Origin: Reclinomonas americana ATCC 50394
Taxonomy: Eukaryota > Jakobida > Jakobea > Jakobida
Reading direction: 5' to 3'
NCBI GenBank assembly: GCA_048213135.1
Contig: PS015141.1
Location: forward strand, 70,131-103,757
DNA: 33,627 nucleotides
Shown: in pieces, positions 13,173-25,180 of the stretch
Layout of the letters: each line of letters starts with the position of its first letter
How positions within the stretch are numbered: the first letter of the stretch is position 1
Made by a program: the position numbers and the translations under genes
Notes under the pieces: generated by a model
What the model was told of the DNA's origin: nothing
Seen by the model: the letters and a program-made list of their open reading frames with translations, nothing else
Databases searched by the model: none

Positions 13173-15448
13173 TCACAGCGACGACGACGACGACGACGGC
13201 GACGACGGTGGCTGGGTTACGCTGCTGCTGCTGCCTTGTAATCTCTCATTCTCGCGGCGCAGACGTTCGATTTCGCGCTGCAGCGTTCGAATCTTCTCCA
13301 ACGACTGACCCAGACCCGTGGTCATCTGTGCCTTCAGCGAGGCCACTGTGTCGGACAGCACACGGTTGAAGTCGGCCTCCTTCTCGTCGTGCACACGACG
13401 GAGGGCGGATATCGACTGCTGGAATCGTTCCGTGTCTTGCGCCGCCTGCAGTTTGAAAGCAAATGTTGTGACGGATTGGTCGGGGCCGGCCGCTATTGTG
13501 CGCGCACACACTGACCTGCTGGGCCATAATCTCACTGGAGAAGCGCAGTGCAGCGTTCTCTTCAGTCAGCCGTTCCACAGTTTCCTCCAGCGAAGCACAA
13601 CTGTGAACGCATTTGAAAAACAAGAAACGTGAATACCTACCTCCTCGCACATGAATGTCCAGCTGCAGACACAAACAGACCGCTGCTCCAGCGCCGGAAG
13701 CGACAGTGCATCACATCCCATGTCGACCGTGTGCGGCGACTCGCAGTGCGGATCACATGCAGCGTCGCGCATCGGTACAGAAGCCGGCAATGACGTGCGA
13801 CGATGACTGCGACGACGCATTCGCTGCTCCTCGCGCTGCGCCTCCTCGGCTGCTTCCTCTCTTTGCTGCACAGCAGCCGCAGCTGCTGCTGCATCGCGCG
13901 TCTGAAACTCCTCTTCCATGCTGTGCAGCTGTCGTCGAAGGGTGGCGGTGGGATTTCGGTAAACGAGAACTCTGTCTCACATGTCACACGCACCTTGTGC
14001 AACAGTGACAACTCAATGGCGTGACTCTCCATGGTCAGCGCCTGTTCTGCCACTGCGGCTGGCGTCTCGTCGCACGCATCCAGCAGCTAGAGTCACGTGA
14101 ACTGAGTTCAGAGGACCAGCACAGGCAGGGCTTGTTGGGGACGCCACGAAACTGCGTTGTAAGTGCGAATGACAGTGCCCAGCAGCGGCACCGGGTGCAT
14201 CAGGTCGCTGTCGGACTGTGCGCAACAATCAACGGGTCAGCGGGGGGAAAAAACACCTCCGCGGTGACAAAATCTCTCACCACGCCAAACATGGCCAGCA
14301 TGCTGCTCGACGCCGTGGGTGGCGACTGTGTGGCCGCCTTGTGTTCTGGTGACACCCGAGCGGCCTTTTGCGGCGGCGGGGACACCTTGTGTACAAGAAC
14401 AAGTGTCAACACACAGAGCGCGGGTCGAGGGCGCAGATCGATCTCACCTGCTGAGCATCACTACCCGTCGCCACATCCTGCGCACCCACCCGCACGTCAA
14501 TCAACGACAGTAGACACGGCCGCAGAGCAAAACACACACGCACACACACACCTGCATGCGCGGCGGGCTTCCCGCAGCAGCATCCTTCTCAACAACAACA
14601 AAAAAAGACAACACGTCAGGAATCGTACTCACAGGCCGGCCACATGTCCTCTCACCTGCACTCGCGCGGGCGACACCATCGTTGCTGCGTCCTACACATC
14701 GCCAAACACAGTTCAGCACCTACGCCTGTACTACACCACGTGACAGCGCCACTCACCGCCATGGTGGCGTCCTCGCCAGTCTACATTACAAGATCATGAG
14801 TAGAATGTGAGCTCACACACACACACTGTGACATCCACGCAGCCGCACCTGTGGCTCATCAGCGGCCACCACAGGCACGCCTCTGTGAGAGCGATCGCGA
14901 GGAGGCGCCTGACGAGCAGCCGGCTGCCGATGTTTCGCGAGTAAGCAACACAGACAAAGAAAAAGAAAGAAGAACAAGAGAACGCAACACGAGGCGCACG
15001 CTTGGCCATCGCCACCACACCACTCGTCTGCGCATGAACAACAACAGCGTCGGTCATGTAACGTTTTCCCCCCATTTCGCGCGCTTTTTTTGTTGCTGAC
15101 CTTGACTGTGTTCTTCACCGACACTGGCTGTTGTGGCTGTTGTGGCTGTTGTGGAGGAGGTTTCTTACTCTGCTGCAGACGCTGCTGTCGCCACTTCTCC
15201 AACTGCTGTCGCCGAGGATCACCCGCAGTCGCGTTGACACTGAGTGTGCCCAGTGGAGCGCGCGACGAGGAGGACGACAAAGGCGCGTGGTGCACATCAT
15301 CATCATCATCGCCACCACCACCGCCACTCTCGCGGCGACGAGCAGCGGCGCGAGTCTCCATTTGCGATGCAAAAGGCGCGTGTGACAATCGTGAGTCATT
15401 GCCGGGAATGGGCTGGAACCCGGCATCGCGCTTCCTGTCAACACTCAC
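13173..15448 (-). CDS. Coiled-coil protein, about 13 exons, function unknown
   Basis: ATG 15448 opens a basic N-terminus with a Gly/Asp/Ser-rich stretch and the motif RRQQLEKWRQQRLQQ, followed by a Pro/Gln-rich tract. Several very short exons (8-25 codons, at about 15045, 14935, 14788, 14690, 14585 and 14520) then lead to VSPPPQKAARVSPEHK, a compact segment with GTVIRTYNAVSWRPQQALP, and LLDACDETPAAVAEQAL. The C-terminal third is heptad-rich: MEEEFQTRDAAAAAAAVQQ, then CASLEETVERLTEENAALR, then QSLEKIRTLQREIERLRREN. It ends in a polyserine tail (CGA/TCG repeat) with the stop at 13173. All junctions from 14.45 kb down close in frame. An alternative start is ATG 15361. The KWRQQR-type motif recalls microtubule-associated proteins, but this is weak; I do not recognise the family. 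Confidence 0.75.
13181..13207 (+). repeat. CGA/TCG trinucleotide repeat coding for the C-terminal polyserine
   Basis: A run of CGA units reads TCG on the minus strand and encodes the serine tail of the coiled-coil protein immediately before its stop codon. Confidence 0.8.
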
Positions 15449-15478
15449 AGTACATCACACACACACGCAGAGAGAGAC
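15449..15478. promoter_or_regulatory. Very short divergent intergenic region (shared promoter and 5' leaders)
   Basis: Only 30 nt, with a CACACACACGCAGAGAGAGA run, separate the first possible ATG of the minus-strand coiled-coil gene (15448) from the ATG of the plus-strand CBM gene (15479). If the coiled-coil gene starts at 15361 instead, the gap is 117 nt. Either way the promoters must overlap or lie within transcribed sequence. No TATA box is visible. Confidence 0.5.
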
Positions 15479-17899
15479 ATGGGCATTTCGGGCTCAAGTG
15501 GAAGGCAACTGGTGTTGGAGGTGCGGGCAATGCGTTTTCTCCACTAATGCACACTCGGGGAGGGGGTTTTTGTCCGACGCCACTCTCTCTCTTTCTCTTT
15601 CTCTCTATGTGTGTGTGCAGGTGGTGGAGCGCGACATTGAGGACACACACGAGGAGGTCATGGTGCTCACGTATGACACGGATATCCGTGAAGCACCGGG
15701 TGCGTGGCACATCATTTTGTTGTTATGTATGTCTCTCTTTGTTTCCTCCTCACTCATTTTTCTGCAGCTCATTGGCGTGCTGCGCTTGGTGATCGTGCTC
15801 TGGAAGCGCTGCTCCAACGTTGCGTGACACAGAGACCTTTCATTCACTCTCCTTGACATTGATTTTTTCTCCTGTCTCTGACGCACACAGAACCCGCTCA
15901 TGGCGTTGCGTCTCTCAGTCTCTCTCACACACATACACACACACTCATGTCTTCCCGCTCATTGGAATTATCGTCGTCGCACACAGATCCGCTGTTGTGA
16001 TGTGAGAGAGGGTGAGCCACTAGCTCCGCGTGTCAAGTTTGTGGTGCTGGTTTCGCTGCAGGAGGAAGGCCATGAGTCTGGAGAAGAGGTCTCAGTTCAC
16101 ATCCCGGCTCCTCGCGCAGTGGTGGAGCATCGATGACTGACTTTGGGGCGCGCAGGCCAAGGGGCGGATTTCGCGAGACTTGCGACAGGTGCACCATTTT
16201 GTGGCCAGCCAGCGTGTGCGGTCGCTGTCGTTGCCGCTCTTCATGTACACTGTGTTGCCGCCGAGGGAGTTGTGTGGGGGTGATGTGCTGGCATGTGTGG
16301 GGGAATTGCAGGCTGACGTGTGCACGCCACAGAGTCGTCGAGGTGTTTGCGTCGGAATTTCGCACGGCATTCGACTACATTGGCACCGGCGCTGCCGATG
16401 CGGCAACTCAACTGACCCGTGTTGTGGTGTGCGTCAAAGGTGGCGGCAAAATACGGCAGGTGAGTGTTGGAAGCTGCCTCGGGAGAGCGAGTGCACTGCT
16501 ATGTCGCTGAATCTGCATTGCCTCGTCCAGCTGTTCAGCCAGTACATAGCGAGCATGTTCCCGCAAGAGGCCGCTCCTCCCGTGTGGGAGCTGTTCTTCT
16601 CCGATCGCCAGTGGTACCCGCTGAAGCGAGAGGTATCCGACTACATCGAGAATGCGACTGGTGACCTTGTTCCGCTGCGTATCTGCCCGGCGCCCGACAA
16701 TCACGAGTGTCTGCGCGTCCTTGTTTGCCGCTCGCGAGATGAGGTGTGCACACACGCACACGTATTCCGTGCACTCATCAGGTTGACTTACTGTATTCCC
16801 TCTCCTCCTTTGTGGTTGCGCCGCAAGGTGGTGGACTTTACAGCCAATCAACGGTATGCGATCCGGCGACGCGAACCTGCGGTGCCGGTGCGATCACAAT
16901 CGTCGCCTCCGACTTCGTCTTCGACACCAGCTGCCGTGGCAGGATCTCAATCGGCGGCACCACCGAATCCTCCCGCGGCAGCAGCAGCACTGACATATGT
17001 ATCGTCCCCCTCGCCACAATCACCGTCACGGCCAGCACCTGCAGCCGCCGCCGCCGCAGCAGCAGCAGCAGCTCCGCCTCCTGCGTCCCCTGCGCAACAA
17101 GCGCCTGCATCGCAAGCAATGTTCGATACTGTACCAGAGGTGAACGTCTGTATGCTTTTTCTGGTAATGCGCACATGAAGCTCTAACAACCTGTCTGTTG
17201 TTGCCATGACAGGTGTTTTCGCGGTCTAGCATGGCGGAGCTGCACCCAGCGCACCTGACGTGGATGAAACCTGGAGGCGTTTTTGTCAAGGGCGCCGTCT
17301 TTGTGCGCGGTTCTTGGGATAGGTATCAGCAGGCGATTCGACTTCGTGCCTTGGGGCACGATCGCTACGAGGTGACAATCCGAGTGCCGGCTGGGTTCTA
17401 CTTCTACAAGGTCAGTGCCTTCGTGTATTATGTACATGGAACCACGCTAACGGAAGCTTGGTGCAGTTCACGGACGACCAGTCTACCACACTGACGAGCG
17501 AGCGCATCAAGGTTGTCAAAGAAGAAAGGACAAATCTTCCGTTCCACCCGCTGGAGGTGCCGGTGACGTTCAGTGTGGCTCGACAGCACGAGCGACAGCA
17601 CACCGTGCTGGAGTTCTCGGCCTCTAATGGTTACTTTCTGCGCGCATTCTTTCCGAAGACCGATGAAGGCGAGGCACTGGCGCGAGCCATCCAGGAGAAG
17701 AGCAGGTTGCGAGCGTGTTTTTCGTCTTTTTCTTTCTTAAGAGTATCGAGCTTACTTGTCCATGCACAGCCGAGCACCACCTGACCCTGTCGTCTTCTTC
17801 ACTGGCCGTTGGCATGGAATCGAACTGAAGACAGAACCATCGCAACTACCGGACCCACAGTGGTGCGCGGCAGCGCTGGACCGAGTGTCGGCGCTTTGA
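15479..17899 (+). CDS. Protein with C-terminal AMPK-beta/CBM48-like glycogen-binding domain
   Basis: Twelve exons close in frame to 563 aa: 15479-15520, 15621-15699, 15768-15823, 15891-15917, 15987-16118, 16156-16271, 16312-16459, 16531-16743, 16828-17139, 17213-17410, 17467-17705 and 17770-17899. Residues 1-270 are a globular alpha/beta region that I do not recognise (it contains EFRTAFDYIGTGAADAATQL and VCVKGGGKIRQ). Residues about 285-375 are a Pro/Ala/Ser linker with a polyalanine run. Residues about 390-450 match the E-set carbohydrate-binding fold of AMPK beta and isoamylase N-domains: VFVRGSWDRY, then YEVTIRVPAGFYFYKFTDDQ. About 110 further residues follow. Family knowledge suggests binding of glycogen or starch, or a scaffold role. 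No kinase or hydrolase domain is present. It is not a standard AMPK beta subunit, because the N-terminus is unrelated and I see no ASC domain. Confidence 0.75.
16119..16155 (+). other. 37-nt intron
   Basis: GTGGTGGAGC…GCGCGCAG joins IPAPRA to AKGRISRDLRQ in phase 0. Reading through instead meets a TGA at 16134. At 37 nt it is among the shortest introns in the window. Confidence 0.55.
17039..17078 (+). repeat. GCC/GCA repeat coding for polyalanine
   Basis: Tandem GCC and GCA codons give a long alanine run in the disordered linker before the CBM48-like domain. Confidence 0.8.
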
Positions 17900-18328
17900 A
17901 TGCTATTGTCACGGAGGGAACTTTGATGCTACCAAGTAAAGGTGCTTCCGACGTTCTCCTCTAGCAGACGCGCTATCCGGTGGGAACGTGGGAAGCGCGT
18001 GCTGGGGGAAGACGGATCACTACAAAGCATCCCATCACGCCGACCCATCACCTGCGCTGCCTTCCCATCAACCTCACCGCAACGACGCAAACCCAACTGC
18101 AGCAACACAAGAGACGAGCCATGTTCGATCCAAACAGTTTACGAGTGCTTGCGACCGATACCACTGCCACAACGCGACGCCAAACCACCACCAATCCTCT
18201 TCCACAAGCCCCCCCAGTTCGACTGGAAAGAGAGGGGCATGGAAGAGCAGCAGCAGCAGACAACCACGTTGTGAACCAGAGCACCGGCAACACGCACGCC
18301 GCGCACACCACAGGCGATGCTCAATTTT
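17900..18328. other. Convergent intergenic region, no gene seen
   Basis: These 429 bases between the CBM gene stop and the S21 stop hold the two 3' UTRs. All open frames here overlap one another, have no conserved motif and lack the GC3 bias of the neighbouring genes. I see no RNA gene. Confidence 0.6.
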
Positions 18329-19019
18329 TTACACGTCCTGCATGATCTTGCGCTCAATGCACAGGCGGTTCACGGCGTTGTCGGATTGGCCCTACAAGAG
18401 CAAAGACAACGACGAAACGGATGAGTAACACAGGGGCATGGATACGAGAGAGAAAGGCACAGACAAACCTTGGCGCGGATGAAGCCGCAGAGTGCGATCG
18501 TGTCGCTTGAGCCAGTGTACACACCATCGGCGTTGATCTGGCCAATGTTGAACTGCACCGACGCGTGATCCGTCGCAGTGATCAGGCGGTTCGTTGCCGA
18601 GCTGCGTGACACAAAGGAGAGAGGGAGGAGAGCACGATGAGTTGCCATGTCGTGCGCTCCTCCTTCCCACTCTCACACGCCTCTCAATCTTTCTCTCTCT
18701 CTCTCTCTCTCTCACGCACACACTCACGACGAGCACTGTCGCATGCACACACAAAGACGGAGAGCTTGTGGCATGCGAGTGCCGACTGACACTATAAACA
18801 GCCTTCTCTTCCACTCGTCTCGTCTCTTTGTTGATCGACACATCGACACATGGTTGCACGTAAGCGACTGCGTGTGTGCGTGCTTGCTGCAGGGGGGCCA
18901 GTCCTCCGCCATGACATGCACATGACATGCACCCCACCCTCTCTCCTCTCTGCGCCCTCGGATACTCACCACTTGCGGGGAATGTACAGATCGACCTTCT
19001 TGCCCTCGTCGTTGATCAT
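18329..19019 (-). CDS. RPS21: 40S ribosomal protein S21 (eS21)
   Basis: Three exons (19019-18970, 18601-18469, 18391-18329) give 81 aa plus stop, the usual length for this family. The start [17 protein letters not shown] aligns with the MQNDxGxxVDLYxPRKC start of eS21. [19 protein letters not shown] and [19 protein letters not shown] match the rest of the family. eS21 is a small-subunit protein on the solvent side, needed for late 18S rRNA maturation. Intron 1 is unusually long (368 nt) and contains a CT microsatellite. A CACACAG directly upstream of the ATG could be the acceptor of a 5' UTR intron. It is divergent from the L11 gene, so the two probably share a promoter region. The family identification is secure. 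Confidence 0.95.
18689..18713 (+). repeat. CT dinucleotide microsatellite
   Basis: A TTCTCTCT… tract inside intron 1 of RPS21, read as GA on the sense strand. Confidence 0.85.
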
Positions 19020-19470
19020 GATGAACTGTGTGTGTGGATGTGCACTCGTGTGGGATCGAGTTGATTTTGTGTGTGTGATGGGACAGTCGATTGCAATTGT
19101 CACTGCGAGCACGCGATCACTTTTGCACGGCAGGCACACACAACGCAATGGTAAATCCCTCATCAGCAGACACTGAACGGGTTCCACACACAAGGGGGAG
19201 AGAGAGCGAGTCACACACAAGGGGAGGGAGAGAGAGATGCGCGTGTGTGTGCGCGTGGGGAAGTTTGTGGCGCGTGAGTACGATGCGCATGTGCATGGCG
19301 CTGACATGCGCCCCGTTGTTCCCTTCCGCCTCCTCTCTTTGCGCGTGCGCTGCATGGTGCATGTGGTGTTGTGCTGTGTGTGCGACAGATCAGCGAAGAG
19401 AGACGCGTGAGAGTTGATGAGGGGGAGAAGTGTGTGTGTGTGTGTGTGCAGAAGTAGTGTGTGACTGGCC
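19020..19470. promoter_or_regulatory. Bidirectional intergenic region of two ribosomal protein genes
   Basis: About 450 bases lie between the divergent ATGs of RPS21 and RPL11. They are dominated by GAGAGAG and GTGTGTG runs: GGGAGAGAGAG near 19195 and 19225, and an 18-nt GT run near 19430. I see no TATA box, no convincing coding exon and no RNA gene. Co-regulation of the two ribosomal genes from here is inference. 5' UTR introns may occupy part of it. Confidence 0.45.
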
Positions 19471-20390
19471 ATGGTCGTTCACCTCTTTGTGTGAGTGACA
19501 GCACGTCAGGAGTATGCACGCATCACTGTGCGAGCGAGGGGGCTGTGATTGTTCACGTGTCATGACGACTGGTGTGGTGTTGACTCGCTCGTTGCTTCCA
19601 TCCAGGCGGAGAAGAAGAGCAAGTCAGAGAACCCGATGCGCGAGCTCCAGGTGGGCAAGCTCGTGCTCAACATCTCGGTCGGCGAGTCGGGCGATCCGCT
19701 CACCAAGGCGGCCAAGGTGCTCGAGCAGCTGAGCGGCCAGGAGCCCGTCCTGTCCAAGGGTCCGTTTTTTGTCAGTCGCACATGCATGCATGCCATTCTC
19801 CTCCTTCTCGTGTCATGACACCTCTCCTCCCCTCCCCACAGCTCGCCTCACCATTCGCCAGTTCGGTGTGCGCCGTAACGAAAAGATTGCGTGCCACGTG
19901 ACTGTGCGCGGTGAGAAGGCCAAGGAGCTCCTGCAGCGCGGCCTCCGCGTCAAGGAGTTCGAGCTCAAGAAGGAGAACTTCTCAGCCACTGGCAACTTTG
20001 GATTTGGTGCGTGCGCCCACATGCACGCACACAACAGTGCTGGATAGCAGGGGACTGACTCGTGCGCGCGCGTTTGTGCAGGCATTGATGAGCACATTGA
20101 TCTCGGCATCAAGTACGACCCGTCGACTGGTATCTACGGCATGGACTTCTACGTGGTGATGGAGCGCCCCGGTTTCCGCGTGGCGCGCCGCAGGCGCGCG
20201 AACTCGCGCATTGGCACCAGCCACCGCATCACGCCACAGGAGACGATGGAGTGGTTCAAGAAGGTGTGTGTTTTTTTTTGGCATCATCTTCACGAAAGCA
20301 GCAGGGGAGAGGCGAGAATGGTTGGTTGGCAGTGGCTCACGTGAGTGATTTTTTTTGCGCATGCAGACCTACACTGGCTTCCTCGTCTAA
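19471..20390 (+). CDS. RPL11: 60S ribosomal protein L11 (uL5)
   Basis: Exons 19606-19759, 19842-20006, 20082-20263 and 20367-20390 encode a clear uL5. It starts [18 protein letters not shown], continues [19 protein letters not shown] and [11 protein letters not shown], then [19 protein letters not shown] and [13 protein letters not shown], and ends KKTYTGFLV. With the ATG at 19471-19473 followed immediately by an intron (19474-19605) the sum is 528 nt, giving 175 aa starting [12 protein letters not shown], the normal family length. uL5 binds 5S rRNA in the central protuberance and sits in the 5S RNP. The core identification is secure. The start is less so: no other upstream ATG joins in phase through a normal-sized intron. 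The last exon is only 24 nt. Confidence 0.93.
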
Positions 20391-20613
20391 ACTATGGCTC
20401 GCTGCTTGGAACGCTTCCAGTGACTCCCTGTTCACCACTCTCCCGCCACTCCGATCCAGCCATTGCTTGTCGTATTATCTCTGCCGCAGAGGGGGTCCCT
20501 TTGAAGCACCGTAAAACACACAAACAACAGAAAAACAATTGTCACGGGGGAGGGGGAGGGGAAGGGTAGGAATTCCATCTTCCATTCGTGGGTCGGAAGA
20601 TCAATTCACGCAA

Positions 20614-22298
20614 ATGAGGTGGTTGTCGAGCCAAGCCACTCGGGCTCCTGCCGCGTTTTTCGATGTGTGCATTGCCGGTGGCGGGTTGGCCGGCTGTGCA
20701 TTCGCCGTGGCTCTTCGTTGCGCGTTCTGCCTCTCCACTCTCTCACGCATCCTCCGTGCCCAATCTCAAGTTTAAATGATTCGCAGAGGCGCATCCCATG
20801 ACACGGCATCTGCGCGTGGCCATCGTGGATCCCGCTCCCTCATCACCTCCACCGACCAGCACCGCAGACAACAGCACGCGAGTGCATTCGATTCGCACCA
20901 GTGCACTCACTCCATCGTCGAGACGATTCTTCGAGCGTTGCGTTGTCCACACAGCAGTCTCTCTCTCAGTCTCACGTTCTCTCTCACATGCATGTTGTCG
21001 CAGAGAGTGGTGTGTGGCCACGCATGGAGGAGCTCGGCGCCTCGCCATTCCATCACATGCGCGTGTGGGACGAGGTCGGTGGCGGCACGATTGGTTTCGA
21101 CAACTCCAAGTCGCCGCTGGCACACATGGCGGAGAATGACCGCCTGCAGGAGGCGCTGAATGAGCGACTGGGCGACGACGCGGTGACGTGGTTCCGCGGG
21201 GTCGGAGTGAAGAATGTGAGCGGAGTGTTTCAGCATGCCAGTCCGGCGGCCACTGTGCACTTGACGAACGGGACCACCATTGATGCCTCCTTGCTGGTGT
21301 GCGCTTGCCACGATGATAATGATGTGGCTGGTTTGCTGATGGGTGGGGCATGCAGGTGGCCGCCGACGGTGCTGCGTCGCGAGTGCGGCAGTGTGTCGGC
21401 ATTGCGTCCACGTCGCGGGCGTATGGGCAAAAGGCGGCGGTGGCGAGTGTGGTGCATGAGCCGGTGGCGCAGCGCACTGCGTATCAGCGATTCCTCACCA
21501 CCGGTCCACTGGCGCTGCTGCCGCTCACCGACACCGTGAGCAATGTGGTGTGGTCGACGACGGTGGACGAGGCCGACGAGCTGGTGGCGTGTGCGCCCGA
21601 AGAATTCGTGCGCCGCGTGAACGATGCCTTCACGCGGCCCACCGCCGCACCACCAGTGTCGGGTGTGTCGGCTGTGCTGTCGGCCATCTTCCCACGACCC
21701 GAAATGATTGCCGGCGCTCCGTTGCCGCGACCACCACAAATATTGCAGTTGGAGCACCCGCAGCGTGGCGCATTCCCACTGCAGCTGATGCACGCACAGC
21801 GATATGTCACTCATCGTTGTGCGCTGATTGGGTGAGTTGTTGGTGACTCGGGGCGAACGAGTGCATGCCCTTGTTGTGACTCTTGCGCACTGGTGTACAG
21901 CGATGCGTGCCACGTGGTGCACCCGTTGGCCGGCCAGGGCCTCAATCTCGGCCTCGGCGACGCCGAATCGTTGGCCCGCGTAATCGCACGCACGGTGGAG
22001 ACCGGTGGCGACATTGGCGCAGTGACGGCGTTGGAGGACTACGAAAGCGATCGGCGACCGACCAACAGCATGATGACCCTCGGCATGCACCTCATCAAGG
22101 GCACCTTTGAGACGAATCAACCGGCGCCATTCGCCATGGCTCGCAGCCTCGGCATGTCGCTGTTGAACAATCTCGATTTCGCGAAGGTATACTTGTTGTC
22201 GAGATTGTGTGTGGGGGGACACGATTGGTGACTCTCATCTGGGTGCGCAGCGTCTGATCATGCAACAAGCGTCGGGCGAGAACGTGCTGCGAAGATGA
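20614..22298 (+). CDS. COQ6: Ubiquinone biosynthesis flavin monooxygenase COQ6
   Basis: Six exons (20614-20716, 20787-20936, 21004-21296, 21356-21831, 21901-22186, 22251-22298) close to 451 aa, close to other COQ6 proteins. FAD signatures: GGGLAG at residues 22-27 in DVCIAGGGLAGCAFAV; ADGAASRVR near 185; and GDACHVVHPLAGQGLNLGLGD at 341. The segment RFLTTGPLALLPL with VVWST is typical of COQ6 and UbiH. The enzyme hydroxylates the C5 position of the ubiquinone head-group precursor, on the matrix face of the mitochondrial inner membrane, in the CoQ synthome. The first 16 residues (RWLSSQATRAPAAFF) lack acidic residues and could be a short presequence. The GDA(A/S)H position carries Cys. An in-frame extension upstream of the ATG is low-complexity and was not used. 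Confidence 0.93.
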
Positions 22299-22449
22299 TG
22301 AACGGTGCACAATAATAGAACACCAGAAGCTCAACGGCGCCAGGGGGCAAGGGGGAGCAGGGATTGCACATTCGTTGCAAGTTTGACCTCTCTCGACATG
22401 CAAACTATTCTTGTCCAATATCCGTGACAGCTTTCAAGTTTCTGTCATA

Positions 22450-22476
22450 CGTGAGAGAGAGAGAGAGAGAGAGAGC
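22450..22476 (+). repeat. GA microsatellite just upstream of the sirtuin start codon
   Basis: GTGAGAGAGAGA… ends two bases before the ATG at 22478, so it forms most of the proximal 5' leader or promoter of the ZnF-UBP/Sir2 gene. Confidence 0.85.
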
Positions 22477-22477
22477 A

Positions 22478-24905
<2,428 letters not shown>

Positions 24906-25035
24906 CGGAAAAACAAGCGACGACGCAACTGTAGTGCAATCATGAATCATACATTGAGCCACTGAGCTGGCGATAATGACACTGGCAGGCGGTTCGTGAC
25001 AGTCGATTGGTATCGTTCAGGGCCGAGACAGGCGG

Positions 25036-25062
25036 TCAAGTGTGTGTGCCAGGCACACACTC
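25036..25062. repeat. Inverted repeat in the convergent 3' region
   Basis: GTGTGTGCC and GGCACACAC are separated by one base, giving a 9-bp palindromic arm pair. It lies in the roughly 275-bp gap between the stops of the sirtuin and SelH genes. It could act in 3'-end formation, but may also be chance within CA-rich sequence. Confidence 0.5.
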
Positions 25063-25101
25063 GACACAAAAAAAGAGAGGTTTCACACTGTCGCCCGTCA
25101 T

Positions 25102-25150
25102 CCGATCACAGACCGCATCGCCATTCGTCGTCGCCGGCTCATCGGCACCA
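25102..25150 (-). promoter_or_regulatory. Candidate SECIS element in the SelH 3' UTR
   Basis: On the SelH sense strand, about 40 nt after the stop, the order is ATGA (25142-25139), 13 nt, AA (25125-25124), a second strand, then GAT (25107-25105). This gives the non-Watson-Crick quartet UGA/GAU and apical AA of eukaryotic SECIS elements. By hand, about 9 of 13 positions in the main helix pair (including G-U), and three C-G pairs lie below the quartet. The pairing is imperfect, so this is only a candidate. Confidence 0.35.
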
Positions 25151-25180
25151 CTTCCCACACACACCCACACCACAGGCCTG

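Noticed and set aside
14021-14743. 240-codon open frame on the plus strand
   Set aside because: It lies opposite several small exons of the minus-strand coiled-coil gene, has no protein-like motif, and crosses their intron boundaries. It is a shadow of GC-rich sequence.
15844-18345. Possible extra genes in the CA/GT-rich open frames around the CBM gene and its 3' side
   Set aside because: The frames overlap one another on both strands, consist of simple-sequence residues (His/Thr/Ser/Arg), and none joins by splicing to a conserved motif.
18602-18969. Intronic snoRNA in the long first intron of RPS21
   Set aside because: I looked for box C (RUGAUGA) and box D (CUGA) flanked by a terminal stem and did not find a pair. 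The intron is mainly GA/CT and GT repeat.
20539-20613. In-frame upstream extension of COQ6 (MSRGRGRGRVG…)
   Set aside because: It comes from a GGGGGAGGGGGA-type leader with no resemblance to COQ6. The ATG at 20614 places the FAD motif at the normal distance.
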